A DNA stretch of 64,000 nt from Streblospio benedicti (Eukaryota > Annelida > Polychaeta > Spionida > Spionidae). Each line of letters opens with the position of its first letter. The stretch's first letter is position 1. Positions 25,741 to 37,920 of the stretch are shown here, in pieces. The DNA lies in contig CM032660.1 in the NCBI GenBank assembly GCA_019095985.1, positions 42,647,815-42,711,814 on the forward strand, written 5' to 3'. The position numbers were made by a program, and so were the translations under genes. The notes under the pieces were generated by a model, which was given only the letters and a program-made list of their open reading frames with translations, made no database searches and was not told the origin of the DNA.

Positions 25741-26135
25741 GTTGTTTGATCCACAGGAGCAACTTAGACAGTCGTCTATGCTTGTTCGACTGATGCGAAG
25801 CCAAAGCATCAAAGATGACTAATCATGTTTGATGCTTATGCTTCACATCAGTCGAACAAGCTTAGATGACTGTCACTCTCTACGAGAGGTCAATGTTCTT
25901 TAATAATATTTTAATATATTGTATTATAGTATTTGATAATCTATTTTGATGATAAATCTTATAATATAATGAATATCTATTTTTTTAAACATATTTTCAT
26001 GAATCTTGGTTCTTCAAACTGAAGCAAATGGTACTACTTTTTCAAGACAAATACAGAAGAACTATTATTTTATAAAATATAAGCCTCTCATAGAGAGGAG
26101 ATGTCTGTCTAAATTGCTCCTGTGGTTTGATCTAG
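25741..26135. mobile_element. Nested foldback, MITE-like
   Basis: Outer arms share CCACAGGAGCAA and TTAGACAG in inverted order. An inner hairpin pairs CTTGTTCGACTGATG with CATCAGTCGAACAAG. No ORF and no clear target duplication. Confidence 0.5.
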
Positions 26136-26705
26136 TGTGAAGACCTACACAAATTTTCTTTAAAAAAATATCATTAACCCTTTTATACAATGGATGTATT
26201 TTTTCTAAGGGGATTAGAGTAGAAATGGAAATAACCTCATTGATTTATAAACATATTTGTAAACAATGTAAGAACATTGACCTCCGTGCGTTGTTCTCTG
26301 CTAAATTGTTCCCCGCAAGAATATCACCGTTAAAATGGACCTTTTATTTTCACGGGCCTGTACAAATAGGCTTATTTTTACGCTCCTTAAAATTATACGT
26401 TTAACGTTGTTGGTTCCACGAAATTACGTGCTACGCTAAACGTATGGTCATGAATACCATTGGAGATAGTTCTAGATCTAGTAATGCTAATGCTATAGAT
26501 GAGATTTTGTTAAAATTGTTTTTAGAAGTTTATTTTTAATGATTAAATTCATTTTGCTGGTGGTTGAAGAATATTTATAAGAACAAGCTGTTCAGGTAAT
26601 AGCAATATTTTACAATTTTTATATTCTTAGATCTAACACAATGCAAAACGTATTTCCCCCAAAACTTACAATCTAATGAATTCAAAGAGCAAAAAAATAA
26701 AAACA

Positions 26706-26750
<45 letters not shown>

Positions 26751-27460
26751 AAAAATAAAAATACGAAAGAATGATGTAATTGAGTATTGAGTATTCATTA
26801 ATGTTTTTGGGATGGGATACGCTATCAATTCTTCATAAAATTCTTTGATTATGTCACACATCTGATGTTTCCACTTGATGGGGGGGTGTCAAGAAAAAAG
26901 AGAACACTGTTCGGTGGGGGGGTACACCAAAAAAAGACAGGTGGAAAAAATAAGACAGGTGTTTACAGAGAGGTGAATCAGACTGGTGAGGAGCGGTGAC
27001 CTATATAGAAAACCTATTGGTAGCTTTAGAAGTTGTCTCTTATCAAGTGATAAATTACAAGTCAAAACCATTGTAAATGGTGTATTTTTTAAGCCTTGAT
27101 TCTAGCCATGCTGCCGTTTGGAGAGTGTACCTTTTCTAATTGTATTGTTACTATCAATATATTATCTTATTTCACTATTTCCATAATGCTTTTTTGTTTT
27201 TTTTATTTATTTATTTATTTTTAGATTAAACTGATGAAATACTCAAATATTTTGCTTGAAACACAATGGGTGACACAGTTATCCTTCTATTAAAATGTAC
27301 TTATATATCAATTATATGATCCATAAGATACTTTGCTATCATGGCCATAATGTATGGAGTTTTATATTCTGCAATGAATCATCATTAATATATTGATAGT
27401 ATATATTTCTATTTTGTATTGAAATTTGTTTAGCAATGTAAAGATATCATTAGATCTAAT
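26136..27460. other. AT-rich region without a gene
   Basis: No coding signal apart from short chance ORFs. Contains the (AAAT)n tract and two G-runs near 26880-26920. Confidence 0.5.
26698..26762. repeat. (AAAT)n microsatellite
   Basis: About 12 units of aaat in an AT-rich region without genes. Confidence 0.95.
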
Positions 27461-27466
27461 TGCAGA

Positions 27467-30236
27467 ATGCCGCGTTTTCCGCGGAGGCGGTCGCGCCGCG
27501 TGGTAAGCATCTGCACATTTTCTTATGAACATAAGGTGCATAGATGGACTTTATTTTCCATTCAGCTTCAGGGACTTGAGAAAGATATAGTGTGAAAACA
27601 AAATGCAATGACCTGGTGTGGGTGTAGTGTCCACGGAATATAACCAGTTATGAACTCCTGGCCCCAAACCCAAATTATCTTCATTAGTCAGTCGTTGCTA
27701 GAGGAATATGCTTATAATTTTTGGCTATGTATAGCTTTTTATTGTTAATTGTAAACCAACTGCTGTATGAGCCGTATTTCTGTTTGTTACAGTTGACCAA
27801 AACCAATGATGATATTGCCTTACTATTATCTTAATTGTTTAGAGATTTTTTTTTTTACATGATATCTTGAGTTTTTTAATGTTTTCAATGTTAGCTTCAC
27901 GTAGATCTACCTTCAATCACATTTTGAAGATACATTAGCTGGTTATCTCAACTATATTGGCTATCTTGATCCTTTTACTATTAGTGATAGCAAGTTTCTA
28001 CTGTATGTCATGTCAATAATACCTATGGAGACAGCTCAAGTCGCATTTTGCTATGGCGAATCCTTTTTCATTCTTGAAACAAACTAAAGGTTTAAACCAA
28101 TATCGCCTGTAGGATTTGTACGTGTTACATATCTGAACAATGTCATCCATACCTGAGGCCTATTAAAACCAACTCGGAATTTGTTTCATATCCTGCTGTA
28201 GCAAAAAATAATCAGACATGCGATTAAACAATATTGTCTGCATCATAAACGTCACCCAACACTAGGGATTGACCTCTGTTTTACAGGCCCCTATCGTCGT
28301 CGTGCAAGAGGCCAACCCTCGCGATCGCAGCCCGTCAGTGTCCCCGCAGCGAGGACGGTTCCTTTCCCCCGAGCGGCTCGCCCCAATCCTAGCTTGTTGC
28401 GATCCGCACATAGCCATGTGGCACCGAGAGAGGATGAACGAGCAGTGGGCGCGCTTCCGGTAGGACTTTTCAGTTTTGGTGACAAGGCTAATTTGCATAA
28501 CGTTGACGCGGCCACATATAAAGTACTGAATTATGAGATGCTGGTTTTTGTTATGTAGTAGCTACCTTGTGTCACGTATTCTGATAAGAGCACAATGAAG
28601 TTGAGTATTTCTGCTGATGTTTTAGCATTCACAAACTGAAATTAATTGGAACTAGTTATACCAAAACAATTGTTTGGCTTGTTTACAGAATAATTCCCTG
28701 ACAGAAGTTCATGAATTCAAAGTAGAATAAATAAATGACACTGAACTACTACTAGTATTTGGCATTCATTTATTTTTCCTTCACATCCCGTATATTTCAT
28801 AGAGTACGGTATTTGTAATGGGAACAATGGGAAAGCTATATGTATATTCTAACCTACTTTTAGATGTTACCGCGTTGCTCCTGCGCCCCTCCTTGCCGAG
28901 CTGCCCCGCTCTCCACTGCACGTGAGCAGATTTTCTATATCAATATCAAGTGGTGGAACACTTTCCACCAATATGTTATTGGGCCAGTCAGATGGTTGTT
29001 TAGTCAGATTTTTCATAGTATACCATGTGTGAGCCACAGAGCCTTAAGTTGACACTTTTGGGAGTAGTGTAAAGTGGGTCTTTATTCATGTGCGTGAAAT
29101 GTGATGGAATCTATAATTGATCACTGGTGATCTGCTCATTACAAAGGCTATTGGTGATTTGCCCTAAATCTTGAACGTGCATTGTGAATTGTCTGTATCT
29201 AAGTGTGTGAAATGTGATGCAACGTAATTGGTTACAAATTTTGATTATTGACAGAAAAGACAATAAAATGTATTGGTGATGGGTGATTCAGGAAAAAAAT
29301 GTTGGTGATTGGATTTTCATCAAGGCTATATAACCCCCCCCCTCTTAAAAGAGAGGGTCACTTTATATATGCAATATGTATAGGGGAAAAAGAACAAGTG
29401 AAACATGTCCACAAAAGACAGGTGTTCGTAAGAGGTGCACTTTATGTATGATATATAGCGAAAGAGAAGTGAAAAGTGTCCACATAAGACAAGTGTCCTT
29501 AAAAGGACAGGTTTCACTACATGCATGAACGGTTTCCGCCACTGGGGCTAAGACATACATCTAAAATAGAAATAGATTCTCGTCTGACTGATTATCATTC
29601 TAGCACAGCATCCACCTGACACACACCAATTTAAAGTAGTAAATTAAGCATTAAAATCTGCAATATGCTCATATTATAATGTTAGTCACCAGTTATGAAC
29701 TTCAAACCTGTAAAAAACAAAAACAAAAAAAAAAACAAAAAAAAACTTTTGCTAATGTATACGCCAGTTTACTACACAAGCAAGGAATATGCGTATAATA
29801 AACTTGGTCTATGTATAGCTTTTGATAATGTTGATAATGATAACGGGGCTAAACCTGTAGACGCTGCTGTATGAGCCGTATTGTCTGTTTGTTGCAGCTA
29901 AGGCCAAAACCAATGAGGCCATACCAGCCATCTCTGTGGACTGTCCTGGAGGCGTCGACGATCCACGACGATGACAGTGTAGACAGTCAGTCTGTGATCC
30001 TCAACGTCGTGGATCTCGACGAATCCAGTGACAGTCCACCAAAGGCCTTGGGTGCAGTGGAGAGCGATGACTTCTCGGACATATCCGCCTTGTCCGAGTA
30101 CAGGGCTGCTCCCTTGTTCCTGCCAAAAGCGACGGAGTCGCTGGTCGCCCTGCCAAGGACACCGCCCCCTGAGAGGGAGCGCCCTGCCTCACGGGCAAGG
30201 CGGGTATGGCGGAGGGTGAAGGCTTTCTTCACGTAA
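27467..30236 (+). CDS. Unrecognised four-exon gene, Arg/Ser-rich and acidic protein (201 aa model)
   Basis: Proposed exons are 27467-27502, 28287-28459, 28864-28921 and 29898-30236. Each has AG/GT borders, phases agree (0,0,2,0), and the reading stays open for 201 codons to TAA at 30234. The product starts MPRFPRRRSRRV and has an SP/RS-like stretch (RDRSPSVSPQRGRF). Its middle is acidic (EASTIHDDDSVDS, VVDLDESSDSP, ESDDFSDISAL) and its end basic (SRARRVWRRVKAFF). No domain is recognised. The low-complexity charge pattern suggests a nuclear or cytoplasmic regulatory protein; this is a guess. In-frame donors at 30204 (gtatgg) and 30216 (gtgaag) could skip the stop and join exon 30895-30975. Confidence 0.5.
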
Positions 30237-30312
30237 AGCCCGTAAGTATAAGCATAGTTATTTTAGAAACTGCTTTTTTTTTTTTTTCTTTTTTTACACA
30301 TGAATCCTGTCA

Positions 30313-30315
<3 letters not shown>

Positions 30316-30380
<65 letters not shown>

Positions 30381-30402
30381 GACTATATATATATATATAA
30401 TT
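30316..30402. repeat. (TA)n microsatellite
   Basis: About 30 TA units with a short interruption (ccgac), directly after e4 in the plus-strand gene. Confidence 0.95.
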
Positions 30403-30894
30403 TATATATACATGAACGACTCAGGAAATAATTTCACGGTGCAAAAATCACCTGAAACTCTTTGGTCACTTTACATGTTAAATCATTTATTTATTATTGC
30501 TGATGAAAATTAGAGTATTTCGTACATTTTGAACACATAAATATGCAAAATGTATGGTAATAGTTCATAGGCACGTAATTTGTATCATTTAGCAAGGAGC
30601 TTTAACATGTCATTTTGTGTAAATCGACTTTTTTAACTCATACTTAAATAGCAAAAAGCTCTGTGACACCTACACAGTAATTAGGTACAGGTGGTTGAAA
30701 GGGTGAGTGAGTGATTGTGTGAGTGTGCTGCCGGTGCAAGTATGGAGGAAATGATCAATTGATGATCAATAAGTGTACCAATGAACTGGGGTAAAAAAAA
30801 GCTGTGAGAGTAAAATATTTAGATCACGGCTATAAACCACCACATTTAGTCATCTAGATTCACATAACCTCTATCATCATTGTGTTTGTTGCAG

Positions 30895-30975
30895 CTGTTC
30901 AGCCTCCCCCATTCCACTAACCACCATGGGGAGAGAGCTGTGCCACTTTCGCAGTGGGGGATTTACGTGGAGAAG
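30895..30975 (+). CDS. Candidate exon e5 of the plus-strand gene
   Basis: 81 bases, 27 codons, open in phase 0, encoding LFSLPHSTNHHGERAVPLSQ and seven more residues. It lies between tttgttgcag and gtaagc. It also contains an ATG in a strong Kozak setting (ccaccATGG at 30926) in another frame, so it could be a first exon instead. Confidence 0.4.
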
Positions 30976-31229
30976 GTAAGCAAAGTACACAATCTCTTTA
31001 TGAAAACTTGGGACATAACCTTAAAGCTTTGTCCCATTCGTCAAGCGTCTGAATAGCATCAAGGCTCTAGGAAAATTCATGGGATTAAAAGATATGCGCT
31101 ATCCATCTTGCCCAAAAATATTACCTTTGTGCACTCATGTAAAAGCGGCAAGCGACGTAATGTCTGGATAAAAAATGCAGAATGGGACACGGCATTAAAA
31201 GTCTATGATGCTTATTGCTTTGCTTGCAG

Positions 31230-31270
31230 AGCGAGAAACTTTCGAGCTTGGGCGACGGCGAGCCTTCGAG
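31230..31270 (+). CDS. Gamma-type exon copy, plus strand
   Basis: 41 bases between tttgcttgcag and gtaagt. It is homologous to the minus-strand gamma exons at 3132-3172, 6752-6792 and 19528-19645. In the frame supported by the 19.5-kb copy it reads SEKLSSLGDGEPSR. It would break the frame between e5 and e7, so it is either skipped or a stray duplicate. Confidence 0.4.
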
Positions 31271-31777
31271 GTAAGTGTACAAAAGTAGAAGTGTACAGAC
31301 ATTATTCAGGCTTTTCAAGGGGCTCAAACGCAAATGTTTCTAATGCTTGGAACATTTTAAACATTAGTATAGATGGGCACCAGTTCTGCTGCTTTAATGT
31401 TATTCAATAAAATGTTAGGGTCACCGTCCTTACTAATGAAAAAATTCAAAATTACGAAACATTCATTTTTCAGATTTCAAGAGAAGTACATTAAGCAAAA
31501 ATAGAATCAAATTGGGGAGTCACTGATCATATGAGATTTATGTCACATTTAATACTGAGAAAGAACAAGATGTTTGATTCCGTTTTTCATGATATAATGA
31601 GAAAAATTACTGCAGATGAATGTAAATAATTCACCATCGTGTAAACGTCCTGACCCCCAAAATCTAAAAGTCTAAAAATCTACCAACAACCAAACTAGAA
31701 ACCCAGGCACTTTAAGCAAGTGTTGTACAAGTGGCGCCACTCTGCTTGTGAGAGCTTATTGTTGCTTGTGCCCACAG

Positions 31778-31930
31778 ACGGCGTCCTCACGTCTGCGTGC
31801 CGAGGACGAGGGCTCGTCCGTCGCCCCGAGCCACACCAGGTGTTGGCTGATGGAGCGTGACGGCGCCCAGACCTCACGTACCTCAGGAAGCCCGCCGTCA
31901 CAGACGTCATTGTATCGTGCTGGGCAAAAG
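31778..31930 (+). CDS. Candidate exon e7 of the plus-strand gene
   Basis: 153 bases, 51 codons, phase 0 to 0, encoding TASSRLRAEDEGSSVAPSHT through YRAGQK. It is GC-rich compared with its flanks and lies between a cccacag acceptor and a gtgggt donor. No domain is recognised. The intron after it holds hAT and Penelope-like remnants. Confidence 0.5.
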
Positions 31931-31960
31931 GTGGGTGGTCCTACATTCAGTGAGGATACC

Positions 31961-33420
31961 CAGGGCTGAACGCTAACTTTTCTTTTCATGTGCCCTGCAG
32001 GGCACATGATAGTCCAAATCTATGTGCCTTGATCTAATTTTAATGTGCCCTGAAAATTTTTTAGCCAAACCTCAGAAGTAAAATAAAAAAAAAAAAAACA
32101 ACAACAAAAAACAAACGTTTTTAGCTTTTATTACTTTACCAAGTCTTAATTATAATATCAATCATTTGGTTACATGTCATCTCATGTATATGGCAATGAT
32201 ATCTGAGTCGGATATTTATACAGAACTCTCAGCTAAGGCCACGTATTTGTGGTTAATGCATAATATCCACAGATTGTCCACAGGTTATGCATTTGCATTA
32301 AGGAAGGCAAATAGCTCATCTTCATCCTCATCTTTATCTGACTGTGCTTCAGCCTCAGGTCTGGCAGCTGCTGCTTCAAATCGGGGGCGTCTCTGCCTCT
32401 GCCCTTTTGTCCACCAGAGGGGCATTGCTCTCTCTGCAGTGTCTTGCTCCCTCCAATGACGCAAATAATAAATTGTTCATTTGATCTATGGACAAACTTG
32501 AACGCCAATCAGTTTTAATACGCTTAACTGCAGAAAAACCATGCTCACAGTTTGAACTTGATAATGGGATGGTCAAAACAATGTGAGCCAGCTTCAATAT
32601 ATGAGCCAATTCTTGACCATGGGTGACAAATAATTGCTGAACTGTGGGTCTTGGGTTTCTCATTAGCATTGCACCAAGAACAGCCTTCATACGTGTCCAC
32701 TCCATTCGAATGGCAGCAGGATCATTAAAGCCAAGGTGGTCCAAAATTTGGGGAAAATGGTTTATCAAAAAGTTAATGCTATCTACGCCATAGCCTACTA
32801 AATTATTGCGATCCTGAGGCCAATCCTTGGTATCAAATACTCTACCAGCACGCAGTACTGCAAATGAGCCATCGTTTTCATTTTCAAGCCTTCTTATGAC
32901 CCGATCTTGTACAAGTCTACACACATTGGCCAGGTCTCTGTAGTTCACTGGATTGTCCTCTACATGGTCAAGAGTGACCCCTTTGTATACACCACAAGGC
33001 TATGCATTTACTTCTTCAAGAAAATTTGCATACTGAGGACCTGGATTTGATCTCAAATGTTCAAGCTGTAAGATGGTGGTTTCATAAGTGTCTAAACTAT
33101 CAACACAAGTATTGCTGTTTTTTGGAAAGAGAGACTCATGGCAGATACTATTTCCAGGATATCAGTCATGAAAAACATAAAACGCAAAACTCTGAAGACT
33201 ATCTTTTTTGACACAAATTTTGCCCGGCCCTTCACTTCTGCAGTATACTCTCCTGGACGAGATTCACAGATGTGCTCAAAACGGGTAACTATGATTGAAT
33301 AGCTTGAAATCATAGCCTGGCTAGATTTTTTGCATATGAGGCAGCCACCTTGTCCCTTGCAATCTGGTTGGTTTAATTAATTATTTTCTCCTCCAAGCTC
33401 TCAGCAATAGCTTTCAGATC
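31961..33420 (-). mobile_element. hAT DNA transposon remnant (transposase C-terminal half)
   Basis: Codons 32376-32999 on the minus strand encode a hAT transposase C-terminal part. It includes the dimerisation-type segment LSSSNCEHGFSAVKRIKTDW and resembles the ZNF862-like hAT group. The 3' end at 31961 begins CAGGGCTGAACGCTAAC, a hAT-type terminal sequence, beside a GC-rich palindrome at about 31989-32010. Upstream coding continues to about 33313 (KGRAKFVSKKIVFRVL) through an in-frame TAG near 32998 and a one-base shift in an A-run near 33118. The 5' half and 5' terminus are missing, so it is dead. It lies in the intron between e7 and e8. Confidence 0.8.
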
Positions 33421-33899
33421 ACGAAGTGCCTTTGGAGAATAATGATCTCTGCTTATAAATATTAAATATTCTGTATATTTGGCCTACAGCACTAGGTCTC
33501 ATTGTCAATGTATTGGCTCTCTTTACGGCTATATTATTACCAAGATGAAAAGTTTTTGTTCTAAAGTTTAATTTTGATCTCAATTTTATTCATAAACGTT
33601 TTCGAGCTCCTGAAGGCTCCTTTTCAAAATAAAACACCAAAAGAAATGAAGTACAGGTAAAATTTACATTGTAAGATCATCAGTTTAACAATATACATGC
33701 AGTACCTACTTAACCGATTAAGACAAATTCTTTTAACAGATTATGATACACAATACAACATGTATATGGAGATTTAACAATATTAAGTTTAAGGACCAGG
33801 TAATTGATTAGTAAATATTATTCTATTGAAGGCTGGTTGATAATGGTCAAGTTTCAAATTAAGCATAATGTCACAGTTCATATTTGCATGAGATGTGAT

Positions 33900-34432
33900 A
33901 CTTCATTTCTTTTGGTATAGCAGACTGGGTGCTATGAAGATCTAGGTGTTCCTTCAACCTGGTCTCTAGGTTCCTAACTGTTTCACCAATGTAGGAGTCA
34001 TGACAGTTAGGGCAGGTAATACACTACACCACAGAGTTTCTTGGGGTCATCCTTATCCTTGGGTCTTTACCAGTAGGTTCCGTAGTGTGTTAAACGGTTT
34101 GTGGAACGAAGGCACTCCATGATTCCTGAATATCTTTTGGATCGTTTTGGAAGCACCTTTCACATAGGGTAGCTTAACCGAGAACTTCTTGGGCTGGTTG
34201 TCTACCAGTTCAGCAGGCTCTTCTCTCTGTCTCTTGGGCGGGGTCTTAAAAGCCCGCGGTTTGTATCCGTTGATCCTAAGTACCTGCTTCAAATGTGTGA
34301 CTTCTTGCTGTCAATCTTCTTCAGTCGCAAGGTGTTCTGCTCTTCACAAAAGTGTGCGGACCACAGAGCGTTTATGTTCCAGATGGTGACTTGACTCCCA
34401 GTTCAGATACTGGTCTGTATGCGTGAAATAGG
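33900..34432 (-). mobile_element. Penelope-like retroelement remnant (C-terminal part with GIY-YIG domain)
   Basis: Minus-strand sequence encodes the end of a Penelope-type reverse transcriptase ([20 protein letters not shown]), the linker LPYVKGASKTIQKIFRNHG and a GIY-YIG-like nuclease segment (CPNCHDSYIGETVRNLETRL). Only the 3' part is present and it carries several breaks, so it is an old fossil. It lies next to the hAT remnant in the intron before e8. Confidence 0.8.
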
Positions 34433-34521
34433 AGGATGAACAGACATAGGATTGTAAAATCAATTGGATAACAATAAATGTGGTCCAGGATTGTGACAAA
34501 GTTTTCCATTGCGTTTCACAG

Positions 34522-34751
34522 ATCTACCCTGTGCGACTGGGCACATGTAACATGCACAGGAAGAACAACAAGTCCGGTATCACAGCGGTCATCTCGACAA
34601 TCAACTGTAAACAGCTGGTGCTGTCCGTGCCTGTCACAGAGAGTATCCTCGACGCACATTGGCTGGAAGCAGGCGGAATCTCTTTGGGACCGGTGACTGT
34701 GGATGCAGCGATGGCTTTGCCTGACCCCAAGCTTCTAGAAGAACAGCGCAG
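34522..34751 (+). CDS. Candidate exon e8 of the plus-strand gene
   Basis: 230 bases, phase 0 in and 2 out, open for 76 codons. It starts [20 protein letters not shown] and ends in LLEEQR. The acceptor is gtttcacag and the donor is the rare GC type (gcaagt). The mixed hydrophobic and polar pattern ([16 protein letters not shown]) suggests a folded beta-rich domain. The family is not recognised. Confidence 0.55.
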
Positions 34752-35117
34752 GCAAGTCTTTCATTGTTTTTGTTTCAAAAAAGCAAACAAGCTTCTATCT
34801 GTTGTTAGAAGCTCATTATGTATATTATGTTATGAATAATAAAAATTTTGTGAAAATATTGTAAATGTTTTTTTAAAGACAAAACTTATATGATGAGACT
34901 TCTTATCCGTCTATAATTAGTATGTCCTTATTATCAATTTAATATAATATAAATTCTGATTCACCACCAGCATGTGGTTAAGTCCCTTTTATCATTTAGA
35001 TTTGCCATTGTCGTGTTAACATATACAAATTTTCTAGTAATGCATAATGTGCATATTCATTATTCAGAAAAAAAATTTTTTTTATCATTCAGTCATGCTT
35101 TCTCCAGGTTTCTCCAG

Positions 35118-35700
35118 CATCACGATAATCGTACCAAGCGACTGTGGTTTCTATGACCGGCGAAATTCCATTTACTTCGTCATCCCATCAACAACATATG
35201 TGGATGCGTCAGTGGATGCAGATTCTTTGGTGAAAATCGCAACGGGAAGAGGTTTTTCAATCCGACTGATGAGGACTTTATAAACAGCACTGCAACCTGT
35301 GTTTATTTCATCTTGAATGACAGTGACAGTGTAGGATACGGTCAGAGTGTGCTTTTTTCTGACCACTTTGTTCTCAACGAGGCCAGCTTTCAACTGCCAT
35401 CTGTCAGCTCAAAGCATAGACCAAGTCTTATTGATAATTCTGTCTTTGAAAGCTTTCCAGCCATGCCAGACATGCCAACTGCAGAAGCAATCACCACGAT
35501 AAAAGAATCTATGATAGGCAGAAGATCTCACACTCCAGAACGGATTACGTCCAGCTTACAAGGTCAAAGGAGTAAGCACTTAACAATGTCAAATATTTTG
35601 GCAGCATGTGAGAGAGAATTGTCCAACACTTCTCTTTCATCTTTTATGTCTGCTGTGTCATCGCAAGGTACAAAAACGGATGGATCACCTGCACCTGTTG
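35118..35700 (+). CDS. Candidate exon e9 of the plus-strand gene, with a frame change
   Basis: The exon joins e8 in phase (AG plus C) and reads ITIIVPSDCGFYDRRNSIYF and on to about 35250. There the open frame shifts by one base next to a T-run and continues FFNPTDEDFINSTATCVYFI, then a Ser/Thr-rich tail ending GTKTDGSPAPV before gtgagg. Both halves look like one protein. The shift could be decay or a base-call error like the one in SF3B1. N-x-S/T and Cys residues would suit an extracellular domain, but no family is recognised. Confidence 0.5.
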
Positions 35701-35797
35701 GTGAGGACAAATTCAAATTTTTGTTTGTATGCTTGATCACTGTGTATTTGACTTGATCAAGTGAAAATTATCATTGTGTTTTTTATCTCGTATATAG

Positions 35798-36086
35798 GGA
35801 TGCTACTGACGTGTCTGGCTCCGTGGCGGCATACCAGTCTGCAGATGAACGGAGATCGCACTATTTCACCTCTGCGTCAAGCGTCTATCAGTCGTGTGAT
35901 GAAAATCCTGCATCGCGTGTGACGTCTGCCTCTGATGTCACAACACATTTCCATGCCCAGACAATAATCACCCAGTGGATAAGACTCTCCTTTGTCAGCG
36001 CACATTGTCCGACACTTCTCTTTCGTCTTTTATGTCTGCTGTGTCATCGCAAGGTACAAAAACGGATGGATCACCTGCACCTGTTG
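35798..36086 (+). CDS. Candidate exon e10, partly duplicated from e9
   Basis: It begins DATDVSGSVAAYQSADERRS and ends in a near-exact repeat of the e9 tail (DTSLSSFMSAVSSQGTKTDG) with its own gtgagt donor. The frame changes inside the exon at about 35940-35965. The last about 90 bases and about 60 bases of the following intron repeat the e9 end, so this is a tandem duplication of the exon end. Confidence 0.45.
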
Positions 36087-36330
36087 GTGAGTACAAATTC
36101 AAATTTTTGTTTGTATGCTTGATCACTGTGAATTTGACTTGATCAAGTGAAAATTATCATTTTGTTTTTATCTGACTATCTTTAAGCATTCAGATATTTT
36201 CTTTGAATATAATATATAATTTGTTTCTTTATTGAGCTCAACAAGACTTAGATATTGTTTACTTATTCAATGTTGAGATCAAAATTTAGATATGTTATCA
36301 TGTAGTAATAAATGTATTTCTGAAATCAAG

Positions 36331-36726
36331 GTATGGACACTGTAATAGCTGCAGACCATGGAAACGATTTCATCGATTCTGTCTTGGCTATGGATAAAAC
36401 AAACTTGGAACAGGACACTGTCATTGAACAGGATTCTGTCATTGGAATCGATCCGCATAAAGCAATTAACAGCACAATGTTGCAGGGAGGAGAGTATTGT
36501 GGATATGGAGCATATAGTCATCGACCAACACAACACATCGTATGCTTCAATCTCATCTGCAAGTTACCCACCATCTTCGCCCAGCTTTGATGCCGATAGA
36601 ATGTCAAACTTTGATGCAAACTACATAGAGCAAGCGGCAAACATAATCGACCTTCATGGTCAAATCAACAAGCCCATAACCCAGTCGTCTCTGTTGGTAT
36701 CCTGCTACATGACACATATGACACAG
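36331..36726 (+). CDS. Candidate exon e11 of the plus-strand gene
   Basis: It joins e10 in phase (G plus GT) and reads MDTVIAADHGNDFIDSVLAM, acidic, to about 36490. There the open frame moves by one base and continues SIVDMEHIVIDQHNTSYASI to a gtacac donor. The acceptor region is pyrimidine-poor. No later exon is recognised. Tandem repeats follow from 36.87 kb. Confidence 0.4.
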
Positions 36727-36867
36727 GTACACGTTCACTTTGCATGTGATGTTTATATAACTTTTGTGCAAGGTTCATTGCTTACTGGAAGTATTGATAG
36801 ATCCATGGCATTGGTTTTTTGCTTGTGCTTCTTCAGAATCAATACCAGAAGTTCAACCATTTTAGAT

Positions 36868-37920
36868 TTTTAAAAGATCCATAACATTCTTTTATCAAAC
36901 AGTCTTGAAATCTATGAAATTTAGCTCAGAATAGTTTAACTATCTTAATATTCCAATCAATCCACAGTGTTGAAAGGTTTCACTCGCTATAAATGTTTAT
37001 AGTTCAATCATTTTCCAAGTCAAAAGGTTTCATTTTCTGTAAATAGTTTTATTTTATCTACTTTAACCAAAACTAAATTATTTGAAATTGAATGTGTGAA
37101 AGTCCTCTTGTAGATCTGTGTGGCATGGTGTGGCCCTTGCCAGTTCTTTTTATGGTATATGTAGATTAATTCCTCTTGATGACAAATCTAATCAATTCAT
37201 TTTCTCATAGAGATCTTTAAATTTCATTTTAGGAAACATTTGACAATCTTCCCATAACCAAATCATAGTTTTTTAAATATCAATAACATTCTTTTTATCA
37301 CAGTTTTCTGACATCTGTCAAAATTTAGCTTAGAATATTTGAACTATTTGAGTATTGCAATCACTTTCCAGGTCAAAAGGTTTCACTCACTATAAATGTT
37401 TTAAGTTTTACCACTAAAACCAATACTAAATTATTTGAAGTGACGGTCCTCTTGTGGGGTCTGAGTGTCATGGTGTGACCCTTGCCAGCTGTCTGTATCA
37501 TGTGCATGTAATTTTATTCCTCTTGACAAAACAAATCCATTTATTTTAGTGTCTTTAAATTTCATTTTAAGAAATACTTGACAATCTTCTCATAACCCAA
37601 TCTTAGTTTTAAAGATTCAAACATTCCTTTCAGCACACCATTTTGATAAATATTAAATTTTGCTTAGAATTGTTCTATTATCTTAATATTTCAATCACTT
37701 TACAGTGTTGTAAGGCTTCACTCACTATAAATGTTTTATTTCAACCATTTTAACCAATACTAGATTATAAAAAAATGAAATAAAATACGAGATTATTTGA
37801 AATTGAAGAGGTGACAGTCCTATTGTCCGAACTGTCTAAGGTTTGTTCCTTGTTAGTTCTCTGTATCGTGTAATTTGATTAATTGTGACATATTTAATAA
37901 AATTATTTTCTTGTCTTTAA
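36868..37920. repeat. Tandem repeat of about 350 bp, three units
   Basis: Units begin near 36868, 37215 and 37565, each with a TTTCACTC(A/G)CTATAAATG block and a (G)TGACCCTTGCCAG-like block. A piece recurs inverted at about 39365-39470. Confidence 0.7.

Larger units (their letters stand above)
29080..31290. repeat. Inverted paralog of the 3.1-4.9 kb segment
   Basis: Blocks match the reverse complement of the left array: 29080-29560 with about 4320-4860, 29560-29900 with about 4000-4320, 30420-30620 with about 3600-3800, and 31190-31275 with about 3130-3200. This relates the plus-strand gene exons e4 and e6 to the minus-strand beta and gamma exons. Confidence 0.65.

Noticed and set aside
27466-28459. 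Virus-capsid-like Arg-rich protein from exons e1-e2
   Set aside because: An alternative frame of e2 is also Arg-rich (PYRRRARG), but splice sites and phase agreement favour an ordinary spliced gene; no capsid motif is seen.
30206-30400. ORF with a Tyr-Ile repeat tail
   Set aside because: It is only the translation of the (TA)n microsatellite.
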